Counted from the first letter of the stretch, positions 1 to 9,095 are shown. The stretch: 56,353 nucleotides of DNA from Syntrophaceae bacterium (GCA_003142535.1 PLMQ01000064.1:1-56353); one strand, 5' to 3'. Translations and numbers: made by a program. Notes: generated by a model not told the origin, from the letters alone.

Positions 1-39
1 TAAGGGTGGAGCTAAGCGGTGGCATGCGGTTGCTGGGAC

Positions 40-149
40 GCGGAGCGTATAACCTAATAACCTAACCACCTGAAGGTGGCAAGAGGTCACGAGAGGTCAC
101 AAGTCGGAATTGGTTTCCAACGCTTGTTTTGGGTTCATACCCGTGATTT
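40..149 (-). repeat. Family 1 intergenic repeat, copy H
   Basis: On the minus strand the copy opens with the family's left edge (AATCACGGGTATGAACCC at 132-149), then a segment with CCAATTCCG, and then degenerate versions of the 18-bp unit (GTGACCT-type motifs, one interrupted by a CCACCTgaAGGTGG hairpin). It follows the stop of the flavodoxin-like gene by about 130 bases and has that gene's orientation. The far end runs towards the window edge. Nothing else is recognised in bases 1-40. Confidence 0.7.
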
Positions 150-222
150 TCTTTCACCACAGGCTTCCTTTTCCACATTATACCAGATATTACCTTGCAG
201 GATGAGCAGCCATCCAAAATTA

Positions 223-243
223 GTTTCATCAACTTTATGAAAC
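223..243 (-). terminator. Possible terminator hairpin after the flavodoxin-like gene
   Basis: A 7-bp perfect inverted repeat (GTTTCAT / ATGAAAC) lies about 45 bases after the stop codon. On the minus strand it is followed by TAATTTT, so the U-tract is weak. It may be a weak intrinsic terminator or only a 3'-end stabilising hairpin. Confidence 0.3.
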
Positions 244-286
244 AGATAAAATTAAATTCATTTTCAGCTGAATTGGATCTTGTTTC

Positions 287-955
287 TCAGTTCCAGTTAA
301 GCTTGTCCCAATATTCATATTCATGGGTCCACTCGTCTTTGTTGAGTTTCACCAAATCTTGAAAATACTTCCTGTTGTCCTTGAATCTTTTCCTCTGTTT
401 TACATAATTTTTCTTTTCCCTGATATTATCTGTCAGGGTTGCTCCAAGTATGAAAGCCTTTGTCTCAGCATTTACGAAGGCTTTTATTCCTTGTCTTACG
501 GAAACACCGGTGCCGCCGGTAATGAAAGAACCGAAGTTGAGCATGATCCCATTTAGGTAATCCATAACCTGTTTGTATTGCCCGGTGCCCCCCGATGCAG
601 CTATATTAACCGTGTATTTACGAGTCAATAGTTGACAGTGAACAGCATCGGCCATGCGATCAAGCAGAGTCTTCATTTGGGCAGTGACGGAGTGGAAGTA
701 GTTGGGTGAACCCATAACCAGACCATCAGCTGATAGTATCTTCTTGTAGAGAGTCTGGAGATCATCCTTTTTTACACACTTACCGGTCTTATAACAGATT
801 CCGCAGGCATTACAATATTCCATCTTCAATTTGCAAAGGTCCACTAGTTCGACAATAGCGCCTTTAGAGTTTGCCCCATTAAGAGCGGCTTGGACTAGTT
901 TACGCGTTTGACTTTTAGAACCTCTGGGGCTGGCATTAATACCGAGTATCTTCAT
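287..955 (-). CDS. Flavodoxin-like NADPH-dependent FMN reductase / iron-sulfur flavoprotein family
   Basis: The protein starts MKILGINASPRG, which is the FMN phosphate-binding loop of the NADPH-dependent FMN reductase fold. It then has a Cys-rich stretch (YCNACGICYKTGKC, about residues 47-60) typical of iron-sulfur flavoprotein relatives, and GSPNYFHSVTAQMK, which matches the second flavin loop. It probably moves electrons from NAD(P)H or ferredoxin to an unknown acceptor in the cytoplasm. The start at 955 is chosen because GGAGGT lies seven bases upstream; an ATG 30 bases further out has no such site. The C-terminal 60 residues are basic and unrecognised. The gene stands alone on its strand, upstream of a family 1 repeat. 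Confidence 0.85.
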   Translation of the reverse strand: MKILGINASPRGSKSQTRKLVQAALNGANSKGAIVELVDLCKLKMEYCNACGICYKTGKCVKKDDLQTLYKKILSADGLVMGSPNYFHSVTAQMKTLLDRMADAVHCQLLTRKYTVNIAASGGTGQYKQVMDYLNGIMLNFGSFITGGTGVSVRQGIKAFVNAETKAFILGATLTDNIREKKNYVKQRKRFKDNRKYFQDLVKLNKDEWTHEYEYWDKLNWN

Positions 956-1050
956 TTGTTTAACCTCCGAATAATGTTTCTGCATTCCCGACTGTGCGTG
1001 AATGACAGCTAATAATTTATATTGTTATAATCGGCTTCCGTCTTTAGTGT

Positions 1051-3957
1051 TCAAGGCTGTTCGGCAGCTACCCGGGCCACTGTTTCGATAGCAATCGCCG
1101 CAATTGCCGAACCATAGTCAAGATCAATGTTGGCCATGGTGTCCTGACTATCGTGATATCCTTGGCGGCTGATGTCGTAATATTCCATGAATAGTACTAC
1201 GGGAATTCCCGCATCCGAGAAGATTTGACCGTCGGTGTTGTAAAGCGTACTCAGAGGGTCGCGAGACAGTCTTACCTGACCATCCAGCTTCGGGTGCAGA
1301 GCGATTTCCGGTATACTGTCCCCGTCTGGACTGCGCTTCCCCTGTTCCCGCCTGAGAGGCATCGAGTGTTTATTCCAGGCATCGGTGCAGGTATTCCAAA
1401 TTTCATTAGCGATATGTGCCTGGTAGGCTAAACGTATCGCTTCCGGGCTGGCTCCCGGCGATATCTGAAATTTGTATGGGTGCGCTTCATTGTTGTGCGC
1501 AATCATGTCCAGCACAAAGGCTCCCTGAATTTCAGCTTTCGACAAGTCATATTTTTCACCATTTGGTAGATTTAATTTCAATGTCTTTTCCGCAATCTGC
1601 TGGCAGAGATGACGAGAACCGAGGCTATCAGAAGGAAATTCTTCACCAGTCAGGTGTATAAGCCAGATATCACAGGCCAGCTTTCCTTTTCGGCTCAGAT
1701 CACAAAATATTGGTGCGGCGCGCATCAATGTGGCCGTAGCCGAGTGGTTATCATCAGCGCCTGCGGAGGCAATACGGGCGCCGGAGCCACCTCGATCCTT
1801 GTAATAAATATCTGCCCTGTAAGCTGTATCATAATGATCCACCATAATGACGGCTCTTTGCCGGTTGCGTCCCGGAATGACCATCATGAGGTTCCGCTCA
1901 TGGGCAAGCCCATCCTGATTTTTCACCCAGCCTCCCCACCAGTCAAAGTCAAAATCGGTTTTCCAATTAAAGGGAAGATCACCCGCAAGTGCTTTCCCTT
2001 GCATTCCTTGCTCATCTATAACTCCTCTGTAATAGGCAAGAAGATAATCACCCAGAGCTTCCAGGTCTCTTTCATGATGTTTGAGTTTCTTTTGAGTTAT
2101 AGCATCCAGGATACAATCAGAATTGGCTTTATTGAGATATTTTCCGTCAGATAGATAGCAAATATCTTTCCAGTATTGGACTTCAAAGGAGCGCAGAGCA
2201 CTGCCGCTGAAAGTCAGGGATACTGACAACACCTTTTCACTGGAAGAATGATGTTGTTTTTTCTCCTCAGCAATCAAATCACGAAGTTGATCGCCAAGGC
2301 ATTGTCCCTGTTCGTTATGATCGTCACTACCACGCAATGATTTCAACCAATCATCAAGCGTTTTATTTCCCGGCAGCATCAAAATTTGTCTGGCGAAAGA
2401 ATAAGGCAGCTTTTCTTTGCCAAGATTTTCGCGCGCGGCCAGCAAATTCAGAACTCTAGTAATTGTCTTATGCTCGTGTGTTCTATCTTTAAAAAGTTCT
2501 ATGACTGTTTGAGCGATGCTCCTTTTGTCAAAGCAGGGCCAAAGTTCGATAGGATGATCAAGGGCAGGATACTCTGCGTCGTAAGCAGTGAAATATCCCT
2601 TAAGTACATCGGGCAAAACAACTGGTTTTTCTTCATGGGGCGGAAGGTATGCTACCACAGGACGATGCCAGTAAATTTGATGCGATTCAACGATCAGTGG
2701 AGGATATTGAAAGCGGTATCCGAACAAGCCTCCTTGTTTGATGACTTCCAGGGCAGTCTTGATCTCCGTTTTAGTCGCCTTCGGACCATTGAGCAGCAGT
2801 TTGTGGTTCTGAGTCCAAAGCTGGCTGTTACGCGCCATGGGCTTTCCATATAGATTCAGGTCATCGGACTCTGTGCTGAAAAGTACATGAAGGATATGAT
2901 CCAAACGGCCGGGGATTGCAAGTTCATCCTCATAACGATGCACTTTTGCTCCCCGGTGGGTACGCCGGTAGGTACTTCTTAGCGGGCCGAAGTCTTCATG
3001 GGGTGACGGATTGTCGCGAGATGGCAGGTGAATCCATCCTGATTGCGGAACTCTAAGCCCGTAAGGAGCTTCATGACGTTCCACAAGATTTAAAAGGGGA
3101 ATCTGGTTGGACATGAATAGTTCGCTTTGCATTTGCTGGTAACCCGGGACGCCCCAGAAAAGCAGGCTGCCCGGAAAGGGCAGCAAGTGGATGCTTCCAT
3201 TAAAATAAGCTTTTTTTACCGTTTCCGGAAGAGTCCCGAAAGGCTCAAAACTAAGGAGATACTTTACCCCTTTTAAATCCATCCCGTCAGTCCAAAGGAA
3301 TGGCGATGTCCACATTGGCCGGAGTGCTTTTTGCGGGTCTCCTTTACTGGCAAAAATACGGAAACCAATTTGTAGGAGATCAGCCAGGCTGTGGCAAGAG
3401 TCACCATATGCCGTATTCAGGATGGATTGTATGAAGTCTGTGACTCTTTCCGGTGGAATCTCTTCTTTCTGAGATGTAAAAAAACTTTTCCAGAATGATC
3501 GAAAAGGTCCTTGTTCACTTGCGCCAAAAAACGTCCAGCGTTTCCTGCCTTTGTCATCCTGCGTCAAGGACAGGGCCAGAGGAAGAATAATGACAAGCGG
3601 TTCATGTCTTAATGTTTTTGCCTTTTGTGCCAGTTCATCAGGCCAATAGGGGTTGTTGATTAGTTTGTTCCTGGACAGGCCTTCAGCAGGATTCCCTTCG
3701 ACCAGATGAGTTAATGCGTTTAAGATTTGGTGGGCGATATTTTCCAAACCTGGTTGCAGTTCAAAAGCCTCTTCAAACTCTGTGATAGGAAATTTCAGGG
3801 GGACATCTTTTTGGAAAAACCCTTTTGTCTTTCCATCAAGCTCAAGGCAAGCGAAATGAACCGGCGGCATATACTCGGAATAGGCCATGAGGGGGTACTG
3901 GCTATATTGTTTAAATGAGCAACTTTCTATAAGACTACTTTTTCCCGTAAGAGACAT
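1051..3957 (-). CDS. Very long M28-family metallopeptidase-like protein
   Basis: This is a 968-residue protein. Only the last ~270 residues are recognisable: they carry the co-catalytic zinc ligand pattern of M28 aminopeptidases, namely VDHYD (H708, D710), AGADDN (D735), TGEEFPSDS (E772, E773), LDMIAHN (D817) and GYHDSQDT (H935). All expected metal and base residues are present, so it should be an active Zn peptidase. The first ~650 residues match no family I know and contain no signal peptide or membrane segment. The start at 3957 has AAGGAA at good spacing; the longer frame to 4017 does not. Ordinary M28 enzymes are 300-500 residues. The gene appears monocistronic. Confidence 0.75.
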   Translation of the reverse strand: MSLTGKSSLIESCSFKQYSQYPLMAYSEYMPPVHFACLELDGKTKGFFQKDVPLKFPITEFEEAFELQPGLENIAHQILNALTHLVEGNPAEGLSRNKLINNPYWPDELAQKAKTLRHEPLVIILPLALSLTQDDKGRKRWTFFGASEQGPFRSFWKSFFTSQKEEIPPERVTDFIQSILNTAYGDSCHSLADLLQIGFRIFASKGDPQKALRPMWTSPFLWTDGMDLKGVKYLLSFEPFGTLPETVKKAYFNGSIHLLPFPGSLLFWGVPGYQQMQSELFMSNQIPLLNLVERHEAPYGLRVPQSGWIHLPSRDNPSPHEDFGPLRSTYRRTHRGAKVHRYEDELAIPGRLDHILHVLFSTESDDLNLYGKPMARNSQLWTQNHKLLLNGPKATKTEIKTALEVIKQGGLFGYRFQYPPLIVESHQIYWHRPVVAYLPPHEEKPVVLPDVLKGYFTAYDAEYPALDHPIELWPCFDKRSIAQTVIELFKDRTHEHKTITRVLNLLAARENLGKEKLPYSFARQILMLPGNKTLDDWLKSLRGSDDHNEQGQCLGDQLRDLIAEEKKQHHSSSEKVLSVSLTFSGSALRSFEVQYWKDICYLSDGKYLNKANSDCILDAITQKKLKHHERDLEALGDYLLAYYRGVIDEQGMQGKALAGDLPFNWKTDFDFDWWGGWVKNQDGLAHERNLMMVIPGRNRQRAVIMVDHYDTAYRADIYYKDRGGSGARIASAGADDNHSATATLMRAAPIFCDLSRKGKLACDIWLIHLTGEEFPSDSLGSRHLCQQIAEKTLKLNLPNGEKYDLSKAEIQGAFVLDMIAHNNEAHPYKFQISPGASPEAIRLAYQAHIANEIWNTCTDAWNKHSMPLRREQGKRSPDGDSIPEIALHPKLDGQVRLSRDPLSTLYNTDGQIFSDAGIPVVLFMEYYDISRQGYHDSQDTMANIDLDYGSAIAAIAIETVARVAAEQP

Positions 3958-4102
3958 ATTCGTTTCCTTATCCCGGTGCATTAAGGTGAAGATAACTATC
4001 TGGTTATAATAAAGCAATGATGATCTTAAGATAGATCTATAATAACATATTCAGTATTTTAAGCTCAATAATTAGTTTAACATAAATCAGGAGGCTTTTT
4101 TA

Positions 4103-4130
4103 TTGACAGGACGGTATATTGCCTTATATT
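4103..4130 (+). promoter_or_regulatory. Sigma-70-type promoter for nifU-nifS-cysE
   Basis: A perfect -35 box TTGACA (4103-4108) is separated by 16 bases from TATATT (4125-4130). Transcription would start near 4137 and give a leader of about 195 bases before nifU. The leader holds a perfect hairpin and a fragment of the family 1 repeat. Confidence 0.55.
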
Positions 4131-4177
4131 ATTGAAAAGAGATTGCATTTAAAAGGAAATAATTTTAATTAAATAAA

Positions 4178-4198
4178 AGCTTCTTTAATTAAGAAGCT
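4178..4198. promoter_or_regulatory. Perfect 8-bp inverted repeat in the nifU leader
   Basis: AGCTTCTT and AAGAAGCT are separated by five bases, downstream of the inferred nifU promoter. No U-tract follows, so it is not an ordinary terminator. It may be an operator or a leader RNA hairpin. Confidence 0.35.
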
Positions 4199-4231
4199 AG
4201 TAATCAAATCCTCATGCGATTCCTATTCTAG

Positions 4232-4270
4232 ATTCCGGCTTTCGTAACCTAAAGGTCACAAGACCGGAAT
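4232..4270 (+). repeat. Family 1 repeat fragment (one 18-bp unit in a hairpin)
   Basis: ATTCCGG and CCGGAAT (4232-4238 and 4264-4270) enclose one AACCTAAAGGTCACAAG unit. This is the minimal hairpin module of the family 1 repeats. It lies in the 374-base gene-free stretch 3958-4331, in the nifU leader; no small gene is seen in that stretch. Confidence 0.65.
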
Positions 4271-4331
4271 GACGGAAAAGGGACAAGTTGCATTTTATAG
4301 GACTGATTTAATTTAGCGGTAAGGAGTATTT

Positions 4332-5156
4332 ATGTGGGAATATACGGACAAAGTTAAGGAACACTTTCTCAATCCGCACAATGTCGGGGAAATCGAAAAT
4401 CCGGACGGCGAGGCGGAAGTGGGTTCTCTGGCCTGCGGCGACGCTCTGAAGCTCACCTTTAAGCTAGATGAAAACAAGAAAATTAAAGAGGCTAAATTCA
4501 AAACTTTCGGCTGTGCCAGCGCCATTGCCACCTCTTCAGCATTGACGGATATCATCAAAGGGATGACTCTGGAAGAAGCCCTGAAAGTATCCAATCAGGA
4601 TATCGCTAATTATTTGGGCGGATTGCCGCAGGAAAAAATGCATTGCTCTGTTATGGGTAAACAGGCGCTAGAAAAAGCGATTGAAAATTATAAAGGCGCG
4701 CCATCCACAGAACCCGGAGCAAAAATAATTTGTGAGTGTTTTGGAGTTACCGATAAAGAGATTGAACGGGCTGTCCGGGAAAATAATCTCTCGACAATTG
4801 AGGATGTGACCAACTACACTAAAGCGGGCGGCGGCTGCGGCAGGTGTCATGATGCCATCCAGCAGATTATTGACACTGTAAGAAGTGAGCCCAAATCTTC
4901 GGCACAGCCTCAGCTGACCAATATTCAAAAAATCCGTATGATTGAGGAAACGATCGAGCGCGAAATACGGCCATCTCTGAAGCATGACGGCGGTGATATT
5001 GATCTCATTGATGTTGTCGGTAACCGGGTAATCGTGGCGACAAGAGGCGCCTGTGCTGTCTGCCAGGCATCCGATATTACGCTGAAGCATTTTGTGGAGC
5101 AAAGGCTCAAAGAACTTGTTTCGCCGGACATTACGGTTGAGGAGGCATCCAAATGA
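4332..5156 (+). CDS. nifU: NifU iron-sulfur cluster scaffold, full three-domain form
   Basis: NifU receives sulfur from NifS and builds iron-sulfur clusters. All three domains are visible. The IscU-like N-domain has C35, D37, C61 and C105. The central BFD-like [2Fe-2S] domain has CxC (C134, C136) and CxxC (C169, C172). The C-terminal NifU domain has CAVC (C241, C244). At 274 residues it is the usual length. The start follows AAGGAG. It overlaps nifS by four bases (ATGA). No nitrogenase genes are in view, so a housekeeping assembly role is as likely as a role in nitrogen fixation. Confidence 0.95.
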   Translation: MWEYTDKVKEHFLNPHNVGEIENPDGEAEVGSLACGDALKLTFKLDENKKIKEAKFKTFGCASAIATSSALTDIIKGMTLEEALKVSNQDIANYLGGLPQEKMHCSVMGKQALEKAIENYKGAPSTEPGAKIICECFGVTDKEIERAVRENNLSTIEDVTNYTKAGGGCGRCHDAIQQIIDTVRSEPKSSAQPQLTNIQKIRMIEETIEREIRPSLKHDGGDIDLIDVVGNRVIVATRGACAVCQASDITLKHFVEQRLKELVSPDITVEEASK

Positions 5157-6334
5157 AGACTGTTTATCTCGACAATAACGCAACAACTCAGGTAGCGAAA
5201 GAAGTTTTAGAATCAATGCTTCCTTATTTCAGTGAATACTACGGCAATCCTTCCAGCATGCATACTTTCGGCGGCCAGGTGGCACAAAAAATTCGGGTCG
5301 CCCGTGAACAGGTGGCCGCTCTTATTGGAGCATCTCCTGATGAAATTATATTTACCAGTTGCGGCACAGAAAGCGATAATGCAGCTATCCGTTCGGCTCT
5401 GGCGATACGCCCGGATAAAAAACACATTATCACCAGCCGCGTGGAACATCCGGCCATACGGGCACTGTGTGCCCATCTGGCTACGCAGGGGTATCGAATA
5501 ACCGAACTACCGGTAGATAAAAATGGGTTGCTGGACCTGGAAAATCTGGATAAAAGCTTGACGCCGGATACGGCCATAGTCAGTCTGATGTGGGGCAATA
5601 ATGAAACCGGCGTAATTTTTCCGGTAGAAGAGGCCGCGGCAATGGCCCATGAAAAAGGTGTTCTGTTTCATACAGATGCCGTCCAGAGTACCGGTAAAAT
5701 TCCCATCTACCTGAAGAATAATGCAATTGACATGCTTTCCATCTCCGGCCACAAGTTGCATGCGCCCAAGGGCATCGGTGTTCTCTATATCCGTAAAGGC
5801 ACCAAGTTTTCGCCGTTTCTTATCGGCGGGCATCAGGAGCGGGAGCGTCGCGGCGGAACGGAAAATACGCCCAGCATTGTGGGCTTGGGCAAGGCCTGCG
5901 AACTGGCGGCCAAAAACATGGACAAAGAAAATAAAGAGGTGAAACGCCTGTGTGATAAGCTGGAGAGAGAATTACTGAAGAGAATTCCGCAGAGCCGCGT
6001 AAATGGTGACACAGCCAATCGCCTGCCCAATACTACAAATATCAGCTTCGAGTTTGTTGAAGGGGAAGCGATATTGCTTTTGATGAATGAACACGGCATT
6101 TGCGCTTCTTCCGGTTCCGCCTGTACTTCCGGTTCCCTGCAACCGTCGCACGTATTGCGGGCAATGGGTGTGCCGTTCACGATGGCGCATGGTTCCATCC
6201 GATTCAGCTTGAGCATTTACAATACCGAGGCGGAAATTGATTTTGTTATCGAAAAAATGCCGCCGATAATTGAGCGACTGCGCAGCATGTCGCCTTACTG
6301 GAATACGTCACAGCAAACCTGTAAAAGCCAATAA
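5153..6334 (+). CDS. nifS: NifS/IscS-type cysteine desulfurase
   Basis: This PLP enzyme takes sulfur from L-cysteine and passes it as a persulfide to NifU. The PLP lysine is in SGHKLHAPKG (K201) and the persulfide cysteine in SSGSACTSGS (C324), the short-loop arrangement of group I desulfurases. N-terminal YLDNNATT is typical. It has 393 residues, normal for NifS. It is translationally coupled to nifU through an ATGA overlap. The stop codon TAA abuts the left edge of a family 1 repeat (CGGGTATAAAC), after which comes cysE, whose product supplies the cysteine precursor. Confidence 0.95.
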   Translation: MKTVYLDNNATTQVAKEVLESMLPYFSEYYGNPSSMHTFGGQVAQKIRVAREQVAALIGASPDEIIFTSCGTESDNAAIRSALAIRPDKKHIITSRVEHPAIRALCAHLATQGYRITELPVDKNGLLDLENLDKSLTPDTAIVSLMWGNNETGVIFPVEEAAAMAHEKGVLFHTDAVQSTGKIPIYLKNNAIDMLSISGHKLHAPKGIGVLYIRKGTKFSPFLIGGHQERERRGGTENTPSIVGLGKACELAAKNMDKENKEVKRLCDKLERELLKRIPQSRVNGDTANRLPNTTNISFEFVEGEAILLLMNEHGICASSGSACTSGSLQPSHVLRAMGVPFTMAHGSIRFSLSIYNTEAEIDFVIEKMPPIIERLRSMSPYWNTSQQTCKSQ

Positions 6335-6568
6335 CGGGTATAAACACCAAAAGTTTGTTGAAGTGTATTATACCCCTGCTTACACGGGATAATTCGACAA
6401 GCAAACTTCAGCGCACTTCGTTTCTGAAGTTTGGGTCTCATTACCCTCCGCTTTGCGGGATTGCGAAGTCCACCGTAGGTGGATTCAACTAGCCAATTCC
6501 GACTTGTGGCCTTTAGGTTACTTGTGACCTTTAGGTTATGCGCCATGCTTACGGAATTGGAATTTCAC
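6332..6568 (+). repeat. Family 1 intergenic repeat, copy A (nifS-cysE spacer)
   Basis: This near-complete copy fills the spacer. It has the left edge at the nifS stop, the block with TTATACCCC and CCGCTTTGCGGGATT, a hairpin TCCACCgtaGGTGGA, then a 9-bp stem CCAATTCCG (6493-6501) / CGGAATTGG (6552-6560). The stem encloses two 18-bp units on the minus-sense reading ACTTGTGACCTTTAGGTT (6502-6519, 6520-6537; the first has one change). The right edge reads GGAATTTCAC, a mutated form of the usual GGAGTTTCAC, and cysE has its own AAAAGGAG ribosome site just after it. Confidence 0.85.
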
Positions 6569-6590
6569 AACAAAAGGAGTATAAGAATTA

Positions 6591-7577
6591 ATGAAACGTC
6601 AACCGGCAAAAAAGCAATGCAAAACAAGTATCGAATCCACAAAACTTGCTAGGTCCGATATTCCTGATATTGTTAATGGAATTGTTGCCTCTTGCAATAA
6701 GGACGGCTGTTTCGACCATGTCAGCGCCGAACCGATTCCCAATCGGGATGCAATTATTACCATTCTGCGTCATGCCAACCGCATTCTTTATCCCGGTTAT
6801 TTTATACAAACGAGGCTTGATCAGACTAATGTAAAGTATTATCTGGGGCAGGAGGTTAGTGAACTTTTTGAAACTCTTTCTCAGCAGATAATTCTGGCAA
6901 TTCGGCATGACTGCATACGTCATAATCAACCCTGTATAAAATGTGAGGAGTTGGGGCAGGAGATAACGATAACATTTCTTCAGCATCTGCCGGAATTGCG
7001 CCAGATGCTGGCGAAGGATATCCGTGCGGCCTACGGGGGCGATCCGGCGGCAAAGGGATATGATGAAATAATCTTCAGCTATCCGGGTCTGCGCGCCATA
7101 ACTATTTACCGCATTGCCCACAGGCTTCATCACCTCGGGGTGCCGCTGATACCGCGGATAATGGCGGAATACGCACACAGCCGTACAGGAATTGATATTC
7201 ATCCGGCAGCCGATATCGGAGAGAGTTTTTTTATTGATCATGGGACCGGCGTTGTCATCGGTGAGACGGCATCCATCGGTAACAGTGTGCGCATCTATCA
7301 GGGAGTTACGTTAGGAGCGCTGTCGCTGAGTAAGGCGGATTGTAAGCGTCTGCGTAATCAGAAGCGTCATCCGACGATCGAAGACGATGTTATCATTTAT
7401 GCCAATGCTACTATATTAGGCGGTCAGACTGTTGTCGGTGCCCGCTCCGTCATTGGCGGCAATGTGTGGCTCACTCATTCTGTGCCGGCGGATACGGAAG
7501 TGTTTATCGAGAAACAAGACCTGATCTTTGGCGAAAAGCAGTATAAAAAACAGGCGGTGAAAAAGGGCTTTAAATAA
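6591..7577 (+). CDS. cysE: Serine O-acetyltransferase
   Basis: It makes O-acetylserine from serine and acetyl-CoA, the first step of cysteine synthesis. The C-terminal half is a left-handed beta-helix of hexapeptide repeats (IHPAADIG, GVVIGETASIG, VTLGALSLSK, TILGGQTVVGARSVIGG), with the conserved DIHP and DHGTGVVIGE segments at the active site. The N-terminal ~180 residues are the helical region of the longer, 300-residue class. The start follows AAAAGGAG. It lies behind nifU-nifS, separated by a family 1 repeat, which fits a cysteine-to-cluster operon. Confidence 0.92.
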   Translation: MKRQPAKKQCKTSIESTKLARSDIPDIVNGIVASCNKDGCFDHVSAEPIPNRDAIITILRHANRILYPGYFIQTRLDQTNVKYYLGQEVSELFETLSQQIILAIRHDCIRHNQPCIKCEELGQEITITFLQHLPELRQMLAKDIRAAYGGDPAAKGYDEIIFSYPGLRAITIYRIAHRLHHLGVPLIPRIMAEYAHSRTGIDIHPAADIGESFFIDHGTGVVIGETASIGNSVRIYQGVTLGALSLSKADCKRLRNQKRHPTIEDDVIIYANATILGGQTVVGARSVIGGNVWLTHSVPADTEVFIEKQDLIFGEKQYKKQAVKKGFK

Positions 7578-7590
7578 AGGGTTAATAGTG

Positions 7591-7932
7591 ATGGACAAAT
7601 TGAAAGAAATATCCAGAAAACGCAAAATAGCGCACAAGAAATTACTTGATCTGGATTCCAAAGTTTATAAGGCATTTCTGGAATTGGAAAAAGCGACTTT
7701 TTCGGATGGAGCTCTATCCAAGAAAAATAAGGAATTGATTGCCGTCGGTATATCAGTAGTGAAGAACTGTGAATCATGTATGCAATGGCACATCGAGCAG
7801 GCAGCTAAGAGCGGTGCCACAATGCAGGAAGTGCTGGAAGCCGTAGAAGTGGGCATTGAGATGGGTGGCGGTCCGGCCACGGTCTCAGCGCGGTTTGCGC
7901 TTGATGTTATGGAAGATTGTTTTGGAAAATAG
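7591..7932 (+). CDS. Carboxymuconolactone decarboxylase / AhpD-like protein
   Basis: A 113-residue all-helical protein with CESCMQWHIEQA (the CxxC of the AhpD-type peroxidase family with a following histidine) and a Gly-rich end (EMGGGPATVSARFALD). Family members act as alkylhydroperoxidase-type thiol reductants or as decarboxylases. The CxxC favours the redox role. It starts 13 bases after cysE; a GTG directly before the ATG is an alternative start. Position in the cysteine operon agrees with a thiol-related job, which is inference. Confidence 0.85.
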   Translation: MDKLKEISRKRKIAHKKLLDLDSKVYKAFLELEKATFSDGALSKKNKELIAVGISVVKNCESCMQWHIEQAAKSGATMQEVLEAVEVGIEMGGGPATVSARFALDVMEDCFGK

Positions 7933-7960
7933 TTATAATGGTTTTATATCAAAGGTGAAT

Positions 7961-8650
7961 GTGAGAAGGTATATCCGCCCCATTTTAGGGCTTCTCATTA
8001 TCACCACGATAGTATTAGTCTGCTGGTATTTTAATCTTGTCTCGTATATCAATTTAGAGAAGATTCGCCAATGGGTTGATGCGGCAGGTTCTTTCGGCCC
8101 CATAGCCTTTATCGGTTTATGTATAGCCGGAGTATTACTGCATTTGCCGGAACTGATACTCATCGCTATTGGCGGCATTTTATTTGGCAGCGTTAGAGGA
8201 TTTATCTATGGCTGGATAGGTTCTATTGCCGGCTCGACAATTACTTTTCTCTTTGTGCGCTACTTTATGAAAGATGTATTTCAAAGAAAAATTGCCAGCC
8301 GTTTTAAATATCTGCAAAGCATTGATGAGCACTTCGTGAAGCATGGATTCAAGACTATGCTGGTTTTGAGACTGTTTCTTTTTATGTCTCCGCCGGTTAA
8401 TTGGTTTATTGCGGTAACACGAGTAAGGTTTTCTCACTATTTTGCCGGGTCAATGCTCGGCATAATTCCCGGTGTCGCCATAACCGCCTATGCCGCCGAT
8501 AACATCGCTGGGGTTAAGTCTTTTGGTGATTTAATAACGTCGCAGCATATTATAGCCGTGTTGTTGATTATTGTTTTGCTTGCCATTACCAGTATTGCCG
8601 CGTGGAAAATATTGAGAAATGATTCAGGCAGAGCAGGTCTCAATGAATAA
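7961..8650 (+). CDS. TVP38/TMEM64 (DedA-like, VTT domain) membrane protein
   Basis: This integral membrane protein has a first helix at about residues 8-27, then the VTT-domain signature region (LPELILIAIGGILFGSVRGFIYGW, split across a helical hairpin) and RLFLFMSPPVNWF, and closes with two further helices. Family members are proposed lipid scramblases or small-molecule exchangers. The frame is open back to 7856 inside the preceding gene. I prefer GTG at 7961, which follows AAAGG and lies after the upstream stop; ATG at 7904 would overlap the neighbour. About 229 residues. Confidence 0.8.
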   Translation: MRRYIRPILGLLIITTIVLVCWYFNLVSYINLEKIRQWVDAAGSFGPIAFIGLCIAGVLLHLPELILIAIGGILFGSVRGFIYGWIGSIAGSTITFLFVRYFMKDVFQRKIASRFKYLQSIDEHFVKHGFKTMLVLRLFLFMSPPVNWFIAVTRVRFSHYFAGSMLGIIPGVAITAYAADNIAGVKSFGDLITSQHIIAVLLIIVLLAITSIAAWKILRNDSGRAGLNE

Positions 8651-9095
8651 ACATCATTCCATCCAATTCGAAAAATTTGAAGAAAAAGATGTAAAAGAGG
8701 TTTTGGAATTTTGGCAATCAATCCCCGGCATCTATTTACACCAAAATGGCGAAGACTCAGTGGAAGGAATAATTCAATATTTGCGGAGAAATCCGGGATT
8801 TAGCCATGTTGCCAAGGCTGAAAACAGGATTATCGGGGCATTAATGTGCGGCCATGATGGGAGAAGAGGGCTTATCCATCATCTGGGTGTTGATCAAAAT
8901 TATAGAAAAATGGTAATAGCGAAAAAATTACTCGATCTCTCCCTAGAAAAGCTCAGATCAGTCAATATTCGAAAATGCGTAATATTTGTTTTGAAGGGAA
9001 ACAAGGAAGCAAAAAAGTTTTACGAACATCTCGGTTGGGTTAGCGAACAAAAAGCCGATATTTATTCGCTGTTGCTCAATATAAATATAAAATAA
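8643..9095 (+). CDS. GNAT-family N-acetyltransferase
   Basis: A 150-residue GNAT-fold protein. The acetyl-CoA-binding core is visible in HHLGVDQNYRKMVIAKKLLD, a motif A in which the usual Q/RxxGxG/A reads NYRKMVIA, followed by NKEAKKFYEHLGW, the typical C-terminal motif B. The substrate cannot be told. The ATG at 8643 overlaps the stop of the membrane protein gene by eight bases, so it is the last gene of the nifU operon. The altered glycines of motif A may weaken cofactor binding. Confidence 0.8.
   Translation: MNKHHSIQFEKFEEKDVKEVLEFWQSIPGIYLHQNGEDSVEGIIQYLRRNPGFSHVAKAENRIIGALMCGHDGRRGLIHHLGVDQNYRKMVIAKKLLDLSLEKLRSVNIRKCVIFVLKGNKEAKKFYEHLGWVSEQKADIYSLLLNINIK

Noticed and set aside
4332-6334. 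Nitrogen fixation cluster
   Set aside because: NifU and NifS are present, but no nifHDK, nifB or nifE/N is in the window; many anaerobes use this pair for general cluster assembly.
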